The translations under genes and the position numbers were made by a program. A DNA stretch of 64,000 nt, from positions 269,501-333,500 of the forward strand of contig JAHQIW010000415.1 in the NCBI GenBank assembly GCA_019055375.1, given 5' to 3'. The stretch comes from Parelaphostrongylus tenuis (taxonomy: Eukaryota > Nematoda > Chromadorea > Rhabditida > Metastrongylidae). Shown here piece after piece: positions 1 through 13,399 of the stretch. Positions within the stretch are counted from its first letter, which is position 1; each line of letters opens with the position of its first letter. The notes under the pieces were generated by a model that worked only from the letters and a program-made list of their open reading frames with translations, did not search any database and was not told the origin of the DNA.

Positions 1-1700
1 AACCTTTCAGTAGTCTGCTTTTTATAACCTCGCTTCGAAAACATTCAGCATTAAGCCTGTAAGGATATTCTAATTCTTTCCGAGTTTAATTAGTTGCGTT
101 ACGCTGAGTTCGTGGCTTACACGAGTTTAGGCGGTTTCGCCATCATCAGAGCACTTGGCTTTTACAACAGAGATGGGGCGCCGAAGAAGCTACGCTGTCG
201 GCAAGAAAACCATGGCTGCCACCGTACCTATAGTCAGTGCTTTGCTGCTGAATGTTTCAAAAACGATATCATGAAAAAACAGTTAATGGAAAGGTCATAA
301 ATAGTCCCTACTAGTCGCAAGGCATCGACTGCAGGTACGCTGACAGCCATGATTTCTCTTGCTAACAGGGTAGTATTGTTCGACGCCTCATCTCTATCAT
401 AAGGGGCGAGTGGCTCTGATGATCGCGATTCCACAGAAACGTGCGTAAGCCAAAAACGAAGCGTAAAGTAACGTACCAGCCTCGGAATGGCTTGAAACAT
501 TCTCACGAACCTTGACGTTAAGTGCTAAATGATCTTCTGCTCGTCAAAGACTACTAGAAATTTCGCATTTGAAGATAGAGTGCTGCATGAAAAACATGTC
601 ACGAATATCAATCTCACTACATCATAAATGAGAGCAACTGTAAGAACTTTTCCTTTTCCTTGATCTATTTCCTATTATTTATTTTATTAGATGAATCATC
701 ACATCAGTATGTGGGACGTGTTTCTGGCAAAACATCACGATTTATCTGATACGATGCGGTTTGAATATGATTCGCTACTGTGGGCGGAGTGCTGGAAGAA
801 CACGCCTTACTCACGTACTCAGCTTACTTTATGAAAAAACTATGTTCTTTAGAACACTATTCATTTGGCCATTCATCACTCTTTCACTTACTCCACTTTC
901 TTTTACTCCAGTAAGGGTTTTTGCAATTATATTTCGCCTTTTCTTGAGATCTTACGTGTTTTCGTTTTTACCTTTCAGTTTTAAACGGCTGGAAATGATT
1001 ATGACAAAATAACATTACAATACATGCCACAATTATCTTTAGATTGAGTAATCAAAGCGGACACCACAAGATCCATTCAATCGTCAGTGTCACACACGGC
1101 ACGATTTACTGTAACATCATTCTTATTCATAGTCTTGATAAGTCAGCACAGAATGCTTAACGAAACCATCCGTAGCATAAGCTTACTGCCATCCGGCCTT
1201 ACTGGTGGAAAATATGAAAATTTTCTGAAATTGAGGGTTTGACGCGAGCGAGGCGAAGTTGAAGATCTACAGCGAAAACGAACGACTGTAGGCGATCATT
1301 TCGAATCATCGACTGGAGAAGACGAAAGACGTCGAAACGATAGCTGAGTAAAAAGTCGTTAAAATACCCCATGTTACAGGCTTAATTAGCGAACAAAGTA
1401 GAAACCTTTTTGATTTAGTGCCAGTTAAGCTCTGTTTGAGGTTAGTCCTCTTACATAACAGTTTAACAATCAAGATCACCTATCAAGTATGAAAACGCCA
1501 CGAATCACTGGGTCTTTGTGAATCAAACAGTGTGTCAAATAGCGTAAGATTACACAGTTGCCGAAATATTTTGGTGCTCTGATGTTATTGATATTCGCAT
1601 AGCCAGTATTCTCCAATAGGAGACAGTGAACAAATGGTTAGTTATGCACGCTATCGAGAAACAAGGAGCTGATTAAACCCCTTTTCTAACACTCCCTTGC
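1..1700. other. Gene-free stretch with repeat-like segments
   Basis: No gene is recognised. A segment at about 90-240 resembles, on the same strand, 54610-54800 (shared words such as TACACGAGTTT and TCGCCAT), so it is probably an old dispersed repeat. Confidence 0.4.
1290..1360 (+). repeat. Penelope-terminus-like repeat fragment
   Basis: ACTGGAGAAGACGAAAGACG followed by TCGAAACGATAGC matches the stretch at 49990-50040 and resembles the GAAGA...CGAAACGTTAG ends of the Penelope-like copies in this window. Confidence 0.35.
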
Positions 1701-1731
1701 AGTCATCTGAGAACGCCTTAGCCTGGTTATC

Positions 1732-2163
1732 TTGAAGCTTCTAAGAAGACTTGGCTCAACTAGCATTACGCGATTCGATGAAGAATACGAAATCCTCACG
1801 CAGCAGTTGAAACGACACGTAAAACGTTCGAAGACCGTTAGACGATGTATGCGGGAAACGATTGGAATTCATGAAGTATTGAGATCCCAAGAATACAATT
1901 GTGACGCTATCGTAGAGAATTTCTTGGAAATAAATCTGATCAATATTTGTTCGAAAGATCATGACCCAACCAGTCACAAAAACCAAGCAATATACTATTA
2001 TCAGTACTTGATTGGGTTATCCAAGAAAAAAGATCTAAAGTGCGGCGTAAACTATAACACAATTGAATCACTATGTCGTAAAAAAAAGGAAGAAATGTAC
2101 CATTGTGTGTTCATCGTATTTTCCTGCACGAAAATGGCTGTTTGCAGAGACAGGGCTTTTTAA
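1732..2163 (+). CDS. Unrecognised 143-codon open frame
   Basis: A lysine/arginine-rich open frame without a convincing ATG: an in-frame TGA sits at 1708 and the first usable codon is TTG. The start (LRRLGSTSITRFDEEYEIL) faintly suggests the charged helix opening of a BAR domain, but no signature confirms it. It may be part of an exon or a chance frame. Confidence 0.15.
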   Translation: MKLLRRLGSTSITRFDEEYEILTQQLKRHVKRSKTVRRCMRETIGIHEVLRSQEYNCDAIVENFLEINLINICSKDHDPTSHKNQAIYYYQYLIGLSKKKDLKCGVNYNTIESLCRKKKEEMYHCVFIVFSCTKMAVCRDRAF

Positions 2164-2169
2164 TGTCGG

Positions 2170-5100
2170 TTGTCTCCGATTTTGAATTACAAGAAGTACA
2201 ACGCTGAACAAGATCAATTCTGACCAGTAACAGTATGTTGACAATAAGTAATGCATCTTTGTGCAAAAAAACAAGGTGTTGGTTTATCTGCTAGAGAGAT
2301 GGTAGGGAATGTCATGTGTACGGTGCGGTTCTAACAATGTTGGCTTCACAAAACATCACAACATATGCGTCGCCCATTACGCCGCGCAGTATCACGGTTA
2401 TTCATTTATGATAGTCATCGTCGCCGTTTTGACGTTCCGACGTCCGACGTTCTTATATCTATGATGAAAGCTGTTATTATCGTTATGAACTTTATCGATA
2501 AATCTTGTCCTCTATCGCCCCTTAGTCTCTCTGACCTATGTAGCCTTGCTTATAGCATAATTGATTGAAATGCGATTAGAGTAAAATTACGATTTCCTCA
2601 GTTGTTGATACGTTATAACAGTAACATAGCGGATTATACGAACTTATAAAGTTCAAATCAGTGTGATACTCATTGATTTCTTCGCTGATGCACACTGGAA
2701 TGTGCTCTTAGTACTTTTAGTTTGATTGCTTTGTAGGGAATTCGAACTAAGAAACCGCATACCATGATTGATGACGGATAGAAGATGATGAAATAAATGT
2801 AAAAGGTTCTGAGGCTCACACGTTTATATGAGGATAGCCGTCTAAGTGCCTGAAAAAGTAGATGAAAATATTGTATGATACTTATTTGTTCATTTAATGG
2901 ATGGTCTAAAATCACTTGTATCATTATTTGCGGATTCCAGCACTTCTTACATTTGATTCTCCCAGCAGCCACTATCCATTAGGATTTTTTAACTTTTGCG
3001 TGTCAATTTAGCTACTACAAGCAAATTTTTTCGTCGTGAATAATGTTGAATGCTGGACGAGTGGAGTTCTCCTGGAATCCTAAGATAACTGTGCTGGAGC
3101 AATGACCCGTGAATTGGAGGAAGTCAGCTTGTTCCAGGCAGGTCTGGTGCCAATTTTATTACTACAGGGGATGGGAGAGCTGGTGGCTCTTTGGAAGGAT
3201 TGAACTAATGCCTGGGTAGGTGGAGCTATAAATCTAATAAGTGGGTTTATTTCCACCGCGCTATCCGCTCCGTTTTTAACATCGAAGGCACATCTATTTT
3301 ATTACTGCTGAGATTATATATACACTTCTGTGTCTACCTGTCAGAACGAATACACAAGAGGAAAAGATGGACATGTAATGAAATGGAATTAAGAAAATGT
3401 GTAGTGACGTCATGTTGCTGGGCAAGCACTATTCATTTCTCTCTAGACATGAGTACGTGGTTTTGTCTCTCTTTCACTATTGTAATCTTATAAAGTAGTG
3501 AATCACTTAACAAATGAAAATTCGCTCGTTTATAAAAACAGTGTAAATCAAATGTGGATAAGGCATAAGGAACTCATTATAATACTGACAAGGAAATACA
3601 TTCGATGACAAAGAGACACACAACCAATCACGGAACTCATCACTTTCACTAGCAAGTGTTTTCCTTGTTGATTTCATAGTCTTTTCGTGTTCACTTATTA
3701 CTCTGAGTTTTTGAGATTTTTTGAGAGAAAATGGCTCCATACATTTGTGAAAGTATTGTAATTGCTCCACAAATTCTAGCCATTTTCTCAAGTTTTCCTT
3801 TGTTACACAGTTGCACGTTGATTACATTATTTATTGATGTACGCGTCTTTCGTGTATTTCCCTCTATTTGAGGTCCAGCATATTCGCATGAGATCGTATT
3901 ATGAAGACTTTCGCACTAGTGTACCAATAGGTGAGTCACATCGTAGACAAATTAGACGAGATGTAGGAATCGTATTCGCGACCAATACGCTAGGTGAAAA
4001 ACTACATTACGCACCGTTTACAATAACGGGAATGGAACGGATGGTAACAAAAACAAGTAGCACTCATGACTTTCTATCGTGAAATCCCATCCATTTTCTC
4101 TCACAAAAAAAACAACGAATCACATGGTTAAACAGCAGCTGATTTCGTATAGGAGAATTTTTGTCCTGATTTCTCCATGGTCATGAACGCAGTTGCAACA
4201 GAGTAATAATTTCCTCTAAAAATCTGTATCATTGCAAACAGAAATCTATACCGCAGTAAGTTCATCACTTGCTCTTAGTCTGATGAGATAATGTCATACA
4301 TTATATTAGTCGCCGATGGCAAAATTTATGCCAACTATGCTGACCCTTTAATGCTCTTGCCCGTTAGGCCAACAAATTATTTTAAAAAAAAATGCTAATT
4401 CCTAAAAGTAGAGTCATATTTCTGAAAAAAGCTCAAACTAAGAAGAACTCCGGAAATTATTCAGCACCAACTGCCGTTACGATGGCACATTTGAATCTCC
4501 GTGTCATCTGGCATGTAGCCGTACGTCGATTATCCCTATACAATAGAGTCCATATTTTCTCAATTGTCCACGGAAGAGTTGTCCAACGAGTTCTCGCTCT
4601 TGCATTTTGTCGAGCATTGCACTATTCCTCTTAGAATATTTGAAGAGCAACAACCATTGGGTCGTTTGTCACACCAATGTGCGTTTGACATTCAGAGGAA
4701 TCCAATCGGAACGATTTATTTCATGGATTGTAGCTTGAACAAGTCGTATGTCAGGATTATTTTAGAGATTCTTAATTTTCAATCACTGCTTGTAACTTTG
4801 GCTTTCCTTTCCCATTCGTGTAGTACGAGATACTCCCACCATCCTTTCGACGTGCTTTTGACACCATTGAACTACATTTCATTGTGGTTTTGTACTGACT
4901 AAATTTCCGATGTTTACACTGAGCAGAAGAACTGTTGAATTAGCATGGTGCGTATGGAGCTGGGTGTGTCTCTGTTCTCTGCGAGACATCTCTAATGCTT
5001 GTGAACGCCACTTGCTTCCCTCTGCTCGAATCTAGCGCCACTTGTTTCCGAAGTAAGTCCTTTCTTACGGTTTCCCCAACTGGATAGACATAACTAGAAC

Positions 5101-5230
5101 ACTCTCAGATATTCTTTCTAGGAGGATATCTTTCTAGGGCTATATTGGTCAAACAGAAACGAATTCGTTTTTCGTGCTCATCGTTTTCGTGAGAGTTGGA
5201 AAACAATCTTCTTACAAAAAAGTAGATGCC
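2170..5230. other. No gene recognised
   Basis: AT-rich DNA with scattered short frames. At 3130-3290, read on the minus strand, there is a segment beginning GAGCGGATAGCGCGGTGG that looks like a tRNA-derived SINE, but I see no second copy in the window. Confidence 0.4.
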
Positions 5231-6240
5231 CGCCAATATTCGTTCCGCCTGAGTTAATATTATGAAATTGATGATATCAGCAAAGTGAAGATGGTAAAGT
5301 CTATCGAACCATCAACATTCACATCATCTCAATCTATTTTCTGCAAGATGTTTCAGACAGTGGCTGCAAATAATCTTGGTGAGACGTATCTCCTTGTCGA
5401 ACTCCACCTGCGTCGACGTTTGGTGGCTTTTCAATTTTCTACGAAGGTGAGACCGAGTAGTCTCCTGTACTCATAAGCTACCTTGATAAATCTCGTTATA
5501 GATATGCCTGTCGATATGAATCTTTTTGAAACAAAACTTGTTAACACTGCTGGCCTTTGTCTAGTGCTCTATCAATCTCGCTGAAGACAACATAAGAGAC
5601 AGCAGTCAGATCGGCTATATTTTCCGAAGTTTTGGATGTATACCTTTTTGAACAGTAACATTGTCTTGCCGGTTAGCAACCTTGTACTTTGTTGCACTAA
5701 CGGATAACGTGGAATGAGCTGAGACAATGTGATGATGAGAACTGGTGCAAGGTTCGTTAGAAGTTCAGGTCTATATGTGTCCAAGCCAAATGGTGCTCGT
5801 TTTTTCAGTGAAGCAAAAGTATGTCGGATTTTCTGAAAGCAGAATAGGTGGAACGGTAAATCCATTTTCATTTACGTTTTGTGTAATGTCAGAAGGTGGC
5901 TATTGAAGAGATCCGATTAGTAATCGTAGATAAGTTCTCTACTGCCTTTCTCGGTGCTGTAACTGCTCCGTCAAGCGTCAAAGTGAAATCATCACGGATC
6001 TGTAATTGGCGAAATTTTGGCGAACTATGCACATGTTCTTCTCAACCTCTGCAGATTCACGCATACCATACTAAGCTCAACTGTGATTCATTTATTTTCA
6101 TTTGGACAAACTTCTTCCAGCTATCTGTTTTGTATTCCTCTATTCAGAGACCTCCACTTTCTACAAGACGAACCGATATTCATTCACTTTTCGGAAAGTA
6201 CCATGATAAAAGGCATTGTGCTGACTGCGACTCATAATAA
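5230..6240 (-). mobile_element. RTE-type non-LTR retrotransposon remnant
   Basis: Minus-strand translation in broken frames gives reverse transcriptase pieces in order: QNFANYR; PFGLDTYRPELLTNLAPVL, equivalent to the DPDRIRPEHLKNLPPVF of the copy at 25.3 kb; then a GVRQGD-like block near 5410 and a YHLHFAD remnant of the FADD box near 5300. Frameshifts and stops throughout mean it is dead. It is probably an old insertion related to the copies at 25 kb and 42 kb. Confidence 0.7.
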
Positions 6241-6429
6241 GATTAATCAGCAGCATGAACTTTAAACCATTCAGTACGACTTTTCATAGCAAATTCCTTA
6301 AAGGTACTTAAAAAATTGTCTATATGATTATTGACATCTTTTTTTCACTTGTCATTTTACTGGTAATATTTTTATTTGTCAGGCTGCCCGCTAATTTAAC
6401 TAATACTTGATGTTCTTAGAAAATTCTTA

Positions 6430-7140
6430 TCCCATATGGCAATTCTTTAGAGCAAACAACAACTTAGGATTCATCAGTCGTCCCATTATTGCAGACGAGT
6501 TTGCTAATTCGAATATTTGTTATTAAAGGAGTCAATAAATCGACAAATTTAACCACCATCATGGTCAGTTATGTGCAATCACATATTGGGCAAAGATTTG
6601 ACGCCTTCCTTCCAAAAATAATTAGGCTGACGATCAATGAAGTTGTTGAGGTCACACTTAAGCTGGTTGTAGTCTTCAAATTTCTTCTCACATAGATGCT
6701 GCTTCAGATCAGAAGAAATGATACGGTTGAAGAGCAGTATCAGGACTATAAGATAGATGTGGTACCGTGGTACAGCACAGTTTTTCCAAAATGTGGCGAG
6801 TCAAATTTGCAATGTGAAATACATCTTTACCCTGGAGAAGGGCAAAATTGAGATGTATCAGACGCTTATCGTACTACTGCGGCAAATGTTCAGAGTGTTG
6901 TTCCCGGCGTGGACGTCGGCATTGATTGTCTGATTGTTTCGGGCAGTTCTCAAAACAGCATGCTCTGGCAATTTCCAGAAAACTGAGAGCACAGTTTTTT
7001 CGAGAATGGATTTTGGGCTCTGGTTCAGCTGGCGTGTGTGGGTGCTAATATCCCCTAGCATCCTAGCACTTTGATAGTATCCCATCATATCCCATGCTAA
7101 AGCTATCAGGATATTATCCAACATCCATCAGCCTTTTGGC
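6430..7140 (-). mobile_element. Decayed mariner-family transposase fragment
   Basis: The minus strand shows NNQTINADVH (the mariner xxTINADxY block), then DSPHFGKT and YHGTTS, and FGRKASNLCP, each in different frames. The order and spacing parallel the mariner at 57.7-58.4 kb, so both seem to be the same family. No intact D,D34D triad remains. Confidence 0.55.
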
Positions 7141-8330
7141 GACAGCCCAATTTTAATACGAAATAAACACTGGACAAACAATACTTCAGAGATAATAATG
7201 GTACAGCTCAACATTTGATTTTTTCGATATTTCAAAGGTGGCGGCGTAAAATAAGCAAGATATTCTCAATATTCAATGTCGTTGTAAATTTCCTGAAAAA
7301 CTTCTTGGAAGCAGATTTATTAATGCTTGAGAAGAATATCTGTGTGAAAGTAAAGAAGTGAATCATCACTAAACTCGCTGATCAAAAGTGTCCAGTTTCT
7401 CTTTATGTTGAGAACTGCATTCACTTTGAACGTAGGAAATGACCTTCACCAATCAGATAAACAGTTTTATCAATTCGCAAACGGAAGAGATACTAAGTGA
7501 TCTTTGTCTTACCTAATTAACCTGGCTTTTCATTTGACTAGCATTGACAACTTAAATCCCATTGGCATGCAATGATTGGCATTCATGTGTACCCAGAATT
7601 AATTGACATCTCTCTACTTCAACAAAAATATATTTCAGCTCTAGAGGAAACTCTTCCAAACATGCCACTGGAATATATAAATTTACAGGAGGATACACTT
7701 TCCTCGTTATGCATTTATAATATTCCTATGCTCTCATCACTCAACACGCTTATTTTTCAATTTTCTTTCAGCCGAAGCTTCCAAGCTGTTGATCAAGTGC
7801 ATAAACGTTTCATGTGTAATTCAATAGTATTTTTGCCATCCCGAACTATGCCTCAATTATGTTTTTCGCACTTCAATTTTCCTTGAAATTTCATACGTGG
7901 ATGACTAAATTACCTAGTTTTTCAGTACTCTTGAACTTCTTATACACTGTAAAGCATATTGACGGTGAAAAGCTCCAAATAGGAGAGCGTTTTATACTTG
8001 CATTTTAGTCTTGGCAAGAAATCTCACAAAACATCTGTTTTGATTTTCGCAAAATAGCTCTTCAAAAAAAAAAATCAGCCGTGCTTTTTTGTTTTACTCG
8101 ATTCCAACCAGCGATCAACATTTACATTTTCCAGGTGTTATCAGTATAAAATCTACTGTCAAAAGGTTCACATCTAAGTAAAAAAAAAAGTTTGGAAATA
8201 CTGAAATCTTCTTCTTCAACAATGGCAACCTTTGCTTGCTTTATTCAGTTCGCCTATCTAAACACAGAAGCCACTATCAAATGCGTAATGACATTTTTGT
8301 TTCTTTCTTTTTGCTGGTAACGTTTTTATG
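7141..8330. other. No gene recognised
   Basis: AT-rich, with a 104-codon frame at 7572-7886 that has no recognisable motif, signal peptide or splice context. Confidence 0.35.
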
Positions 8331-8339
8331 AACATGACG

Positions 8340-9620
8340 CTTTCATTTAACAGTCATTGAACTGTCATTAAATGAAACCTTTGGGAACAGCGACTGGTGC
8401 CCAGCTTAGCTAATGCCTTTATGTTGAAAGTGGGAGCACCAGTTCCGCCCATCATTCTACTGTAGGTATATAGATGATTGCTTGGTTATCTACTTCATTC
8501 AGGAGAATTGAACAGATGCTTTAGGCTGTTGAATAAGCAGTCAAAGTATCTCATACTTACTCGTGAGCTAGCGAATGATAACTGGCTTCCTTTTGGAAGG
8601 GCAAATCAACCTATGCGATAACGACTACTTTACTAAATGGTACCTAAGGCACGTACTGAAATCGTCCTGATTCATTACCTTTCCTCTCATCCTTACATAT
8701 GAAAAAAAGCTTGTCAAAAAAATACTCCGTGCAGGCCGGTATGTGAACTGGAAGAGAGCAGAGAATAGAATCAGGGAAACTGGCTGGGGAAATAGCCATT
8801 TCCAATGGTACAAATCTGTAACTCCTCAGTCTGAATTTCGCGAGAAAGACACTTCTGCAAAGGGAAATTTCAATAAGAGCAGAGTTTTGTTTAATCTTCG
8901 TATCTTTTCAAATGGGATAAGCGCAGCAAGAACTTTGTTCGAAAAGAGTAGCTTTAGAAAAATCGGTTACGATTATTGAAATATCACCAAATACTTTGAG
9001 TCGCCAGCTAGTTCGCAAGAGCTAATAAAACCGTCTCTGGACAACGAAACAGTGCTAAATATGCCCTAATGGTAAAAACGGCGATTTCATGAGCATAGGC
9101 ACAGATTACCTAATCTATTGCAAATCGCGCGACGACACTGGCCAAGCGGGTAGGCCACTCTATGTCCGCATAGAAGAACACCTAGCTGATAAACGTAACA
9201 CTGATTCAAATGCTCCGCTAGACACTCATAGGACACAGATGAATAACGGAGTGAATTTTGACATCAAAGTCACCATCCATGCGCAAGAACATAAAACATC
9301 AGAGCAAAAATTTCAGAGTCGCTTTGGATTTACCACCAATTTGTTATGAATGGCAGGGAAGAGCGTCTCGTAGTCACTCGTGATATGAGCGTATAGAAGG
9401 CATTTATTTTGATGTAGGAGGCATATTACGAGTTCATGTAATCTCTGCCCGGTGGTCACCCAGTGGAAGACCTATAAAAAGCGGTGAGCATGTTCTCCGG
9501 TGATTTTTTTCTAAAAGAGTAATAGAAGCTGACTGGATTGTGGACAACCTGTTTTTTTCCAGGCTCTGAAGAAAGTAAAACTGCCGGGGCGTCAGCTGTT
9601 TAAGAAATTGTATAATACAA
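8340..9620 (+). mobile_element. Penelope-like retroelement fragment (RT end plus GIY-YIG endonuclease)
   Basis: Reverse-transcriptase thumb-region residues are readable after a decayed YxDD area near 8460: LNRCFRLLNKQSKYL, then LANDNWLPFLEGQINL and KWYLRHV, equivalent to segments of the minus-strand element at 20.2-22.1 kb. Downstream, 9089-9349 encodes SIGTDYLIYC...GRPLYVRIEEHL, the GIY-YIG nuclease core of Penelope-like elements, then a C-terminal QEHKTSEQ block. Near 9560 the tail has GGCTCTGAAGA and a degenerate CGTCAGCTG motif like other copies. Several frame breaks: inactive. Confidence 0.75.
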
Positions 9621-10820
9621 TTGTTTGCCTTAATAAGATGATAGGGAATTACAGAAATCTATTGTATTATTACTGATCCTATTCTCTTTTGGATGACCCA
9701 CGCGCAAATGTTGTACAATTCCATGCATCCTTCTATTCACTTCGTTGTACTGCAGCCGTTACATATGATCGGAGCTGGGACTTTGTTGATATTTACTGTA
9801 TTAAAGATGTGCCAAATTTTGATCAGTATATGTGTCTGGCTAACTTTAATTTCTCAAAATGAATTGTTATGGCGCTCTCCCAGATCTGATCACAGATCCG
9901 CTTTCCTGAATTATAATGAGGCTTTCTGTATCACAAAACATTTTTCTCGATAGCAATTTTTTATTCCCGTGTTAAGTCGACGGAGTTAAGCGACGACAGC
10001 AGAACATCTCGATAGCAAGTGTTCCATACATTACTAGAATGATCAGTTCCCTTGCACAGAAAATGAAGCGCAATAATCGCATTATCCTGAAATTTTGAAA
10101 CTTCCGTAGGCACATAATACTAAACTTTACTGGAAACGCTTAAAAAGTCACCTATAGTGCGTTCTTCTGAATTTGGTACACTTACCACTGAACTCTCTTT
10201 AAATTTCCATTTTCCTCTTTTTTGAAGATCCATTGAATTCTAGCTTGATCGTTAACCGTTCATGCTCAATTATCTGTTAGGAAAATTTATTTCCTGTAGT
10301 TGGTGACGTTTAGATCCGAAAGGAATTTTTTATGAATCGTTAGCTATCTTTGAAGATCATTTGGAAAATGAGAGAAAGACAAATAAACAAATAGGCAAGT
10401 TCAGGGGGAAGAAGAAGTGTGGAGGAGAAGAAACCCTTTTGGGCAGGGAGGCAAAGGAAAAGAAGTAGAGTGTCAGAGCACATTTCATTCTTTCTTTTTT
10501 GCTATTTGACGCTTATCGTTGGTTAGTTAAGTCATCGAAGCATATAAAAGGTGATCTGCTTCAACAGTCTTATCAGACGGCATTTTTAGTACCTGTCGTC
10601 TTTGAACACCGTCTTCTCTTTATTTTGTTAATCAAAAAATATCTACTTTGAAATCTTCCTCCTGTTGCATGTATTCTCGAAACTTTATTTATGACCAAAT
10701 CGCTCGAGACGTAGTAATCCTTCCAAATAAAAACGTTTTAGTTGAGTAAACTCAGCTCGTGTTTGATGGATCTCAATGTCAATTGTTTATAACCTTCTAA
10801 ATTAGTATCAAATAAAATTA
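9621..10820. other. No gene recognised
   Basis: An 86-codon frame at 9693-9953 has no recognisable content. The remainder is AT-rich without clear repeats. Confidence 0.35.
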
Positions 10821-10839
10821 CGATAGATCTCATCACTTT

Positions 10840-11420
10840 CTGTATTTTTTAAGCCAAAAACATGGTGTTACATTAAACTTTATTTGACAGCTGACGTTTC
10901 GGCAGTTCGCCTTCTTCAAATCTTGGAAAGGTCAAATTGTCCGCAATCCAATCCGTCGAACACCTTCATTACTCCTTTAAAAAAAAAAACACCTGACCTA
11001 GATTTCAATTGCATCAAGCACAAAATCTACTCTCACATATTCTTTAGCCTTTTATATGTGTTGCACTGAATGATTTAAGTGAAGATCTCCGCAAGGAGAG
11101 CACATAGGCTCGTAATACACCCTATCATCAAAACAGCAGTCTTATATACTGAGTCAAATCACGAATGATAACGAGGCATTCCTCCCTGTGGTTTATAGTT
11201 GGGTTGGTGGTGTTAATTCAAAGTGCTTCCAGAATATTTCGCGTTGATGTTTTTTGTTCCTGCGCAAGGATGGTGACTTCGATCTCAAAATCAACTCCGT
11301 CTCACTTTCACTTTTCTTATCACTTTCTATAAAACACGGCAGCAACGACATTCCATTCCTTATCTTAAACTTGAATATTTTCATGGCTTTTTCTCCAAAA
11401 AACACACACACAAGCACACT
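10840..11420 (-). mobile_element. 3' end of a Penelope-like element
   Basis: Read on the minus strand, EVTILAQEQKTSTRNILEA near 11230-11290 is the C-terminal block that follows the GIY-YIG domain in the other copies. Further on, GACAATTTGACCTTTCCAAG and GAACTGCCGAAACGTCAGC near 10890-10950 are the same terminal words as at 38.95-39.02 kb. Only this end is present. Confidence 0.6.
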
Positions 11421-11429
11421 TATACATTA

Positions 11430-13200
11430 AGACACTATTTTTGCTTATCTGAACTAGCTAACCATAGATAGCTTCGTTTATCTTCAGTTCAATTCCAAAT
11501 CTCAATTACAAGAATGCTTGAGTGTTAGCAAATTAAGCATTATAGGTTGGCTCTGGCCCGCGATTACTTTTTCCGAAGGTTTACATGAACCTTCTTAGCC
11601 CGCACTGATGGGGTTGAACATGGCTCAAAGAAAGGTAAGTGAAGGACGCAGTGGGTAAAGCGTAAGCCCACGAAAAGAGTAACGCGGAATTGACAATTAG
11701 TTAAGATGTGAATTCTGCTCATGTCTCAGCATTCATAGGTCGTAATTATCATCGTACTGCCACGAAAAAGGGTACACAATAAGTAAAAGTTACGAACTTT
11801 TAAATCTCATTTTTTTAACACTTGCGGACGCATAGTGCTCGCTGCACGCACGCATGGCCAGTTGGCTGAAGTGCTCTACCGACAATGTGAATTCATAATA
11901 AAATTTGATTTTGCCTCACTAAAGAGGAATTAATCGTCAATAAACGATAGAATATGATAAAAGAGATCTCTTGAGGCTATACGCAGTTGAAACAACTGAG
12001 TACTCGATTAAGAACACCGCATTTTCGAGCTGGAAAAATCCTAATCCTATACACTAATCAGCGCTCTTTCTCTACCTCTTATCGACATGCATTCTGAAGC
12101 GCATACACTTTTCTAGAAATTTCGTTGTAGAAAGCATGTTCCTAAGTTACAAATTTAGATCACTGTAGAAAGAACTATGAAAAAAGAGTTGAAAAGCGTC
12201 GCTATCCCATCGATATGGCCTTCACACTGTGAACTAGGGTTTGTAGAACAGCTGAGCGCTTTTTCTTCGTAAAACTGCATTTGCAAGAATCTCTCGAATT
12301 TGATCCTATTTTTCGTGACAATAAAGTGACTACGAAATCGAAATTCCACCATATAAGTACTAACGAATTCGCGGCCAAGTTCAAACAAACAATGGCTAAC
12401 TGCTCAGTAAACAAAGAGCAATCTTCTTTCCCTTATTAAAGCGTGCATGAAGGTCTTGTCAGAAATCGAGCTTAGTCTTAGCATTTGCAGTTATCAATCT
12501 GTTGAATGACTACAAACTCATAGATAAAATAAGAAGAAAACGTTATATAACAGCTGAAAAGGATGTGGTTTAATCATTCAAACATGGGAAATTTTTGTAC
12601 ATATGGGCGTTCATCATTAGAAATATTCTTGAAGATGCCTTACTGTGATATTCCATCATTTAATGATGATAATACTTTCCCACCCTTCAATTCACCAATT
12701 GATTCTCTTTATTTCAACTGTGGTACGCGACAATGACAATTGCCTGGCATGTGGTGCAACGACTGATGCATGAATTTTTATACATTGGCCTGCAACTTGT
12801 TAATCTACTATCTTTGGAATGAATAGTGATATATCGCAGTAGTTTGTTACTCAACCCACAGATGGTAAGGAATCACACAATGGCAGTGGCTCAGTCCATT
12901 TTTCGCGTCTCCCAGCAAAGCTTCCTTACCTTTCAAGTAGACGGGCTTTTTTTGAGAAACTCAATCGCAGGATTGTAATAGATTTTTTCTTGTCGGTAGC
13001 CGCATGGGACGGGAGAAATCATATATCACCAGTACAGTGCGCAGAGAGTGAATAGATGACAACGGAGCAGCCTGTCAACAACTAAATGTTCGTCGAAATG
13101 ACAAATATTCCAATTAATTTCATTATATAGTTCAAGTATTTCTAGGATGTTATCACAGACTGTATTTTTTGTCTTTGTAAATAGGGTTCAAAAACAGAAA
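11430..13200. other. No gene recognised
   Basis: No supported gene. A short tRNA-like run at 11850-11880 (GGCCAGTTGGCTGAAGTGCT) has no matching second half. Confidence 0.35.
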
Positions 13201-13399
13201 GGTTTTCTCGTATTTGAAAACACCGCGACTTTCATATTTCCACTTCAACTTAGCAATGAGACTAACATTTGAGGAGAGTGTTTACCTTCCAAATACCTGG
13301 AAATTTTTGAAAGAAGACACCGCCACACGCTTTGGAAGAATTGCTAAGTTGAAAAGAAAGTTTCCATCGCTTTGCTTAAACGTTCAAAATTTATGCATA

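Noticed and set aside
4392..4902. Two overlapping plus-strand frames as a small gene
   Set aside because: No splice logic, motif or conservation within the window.
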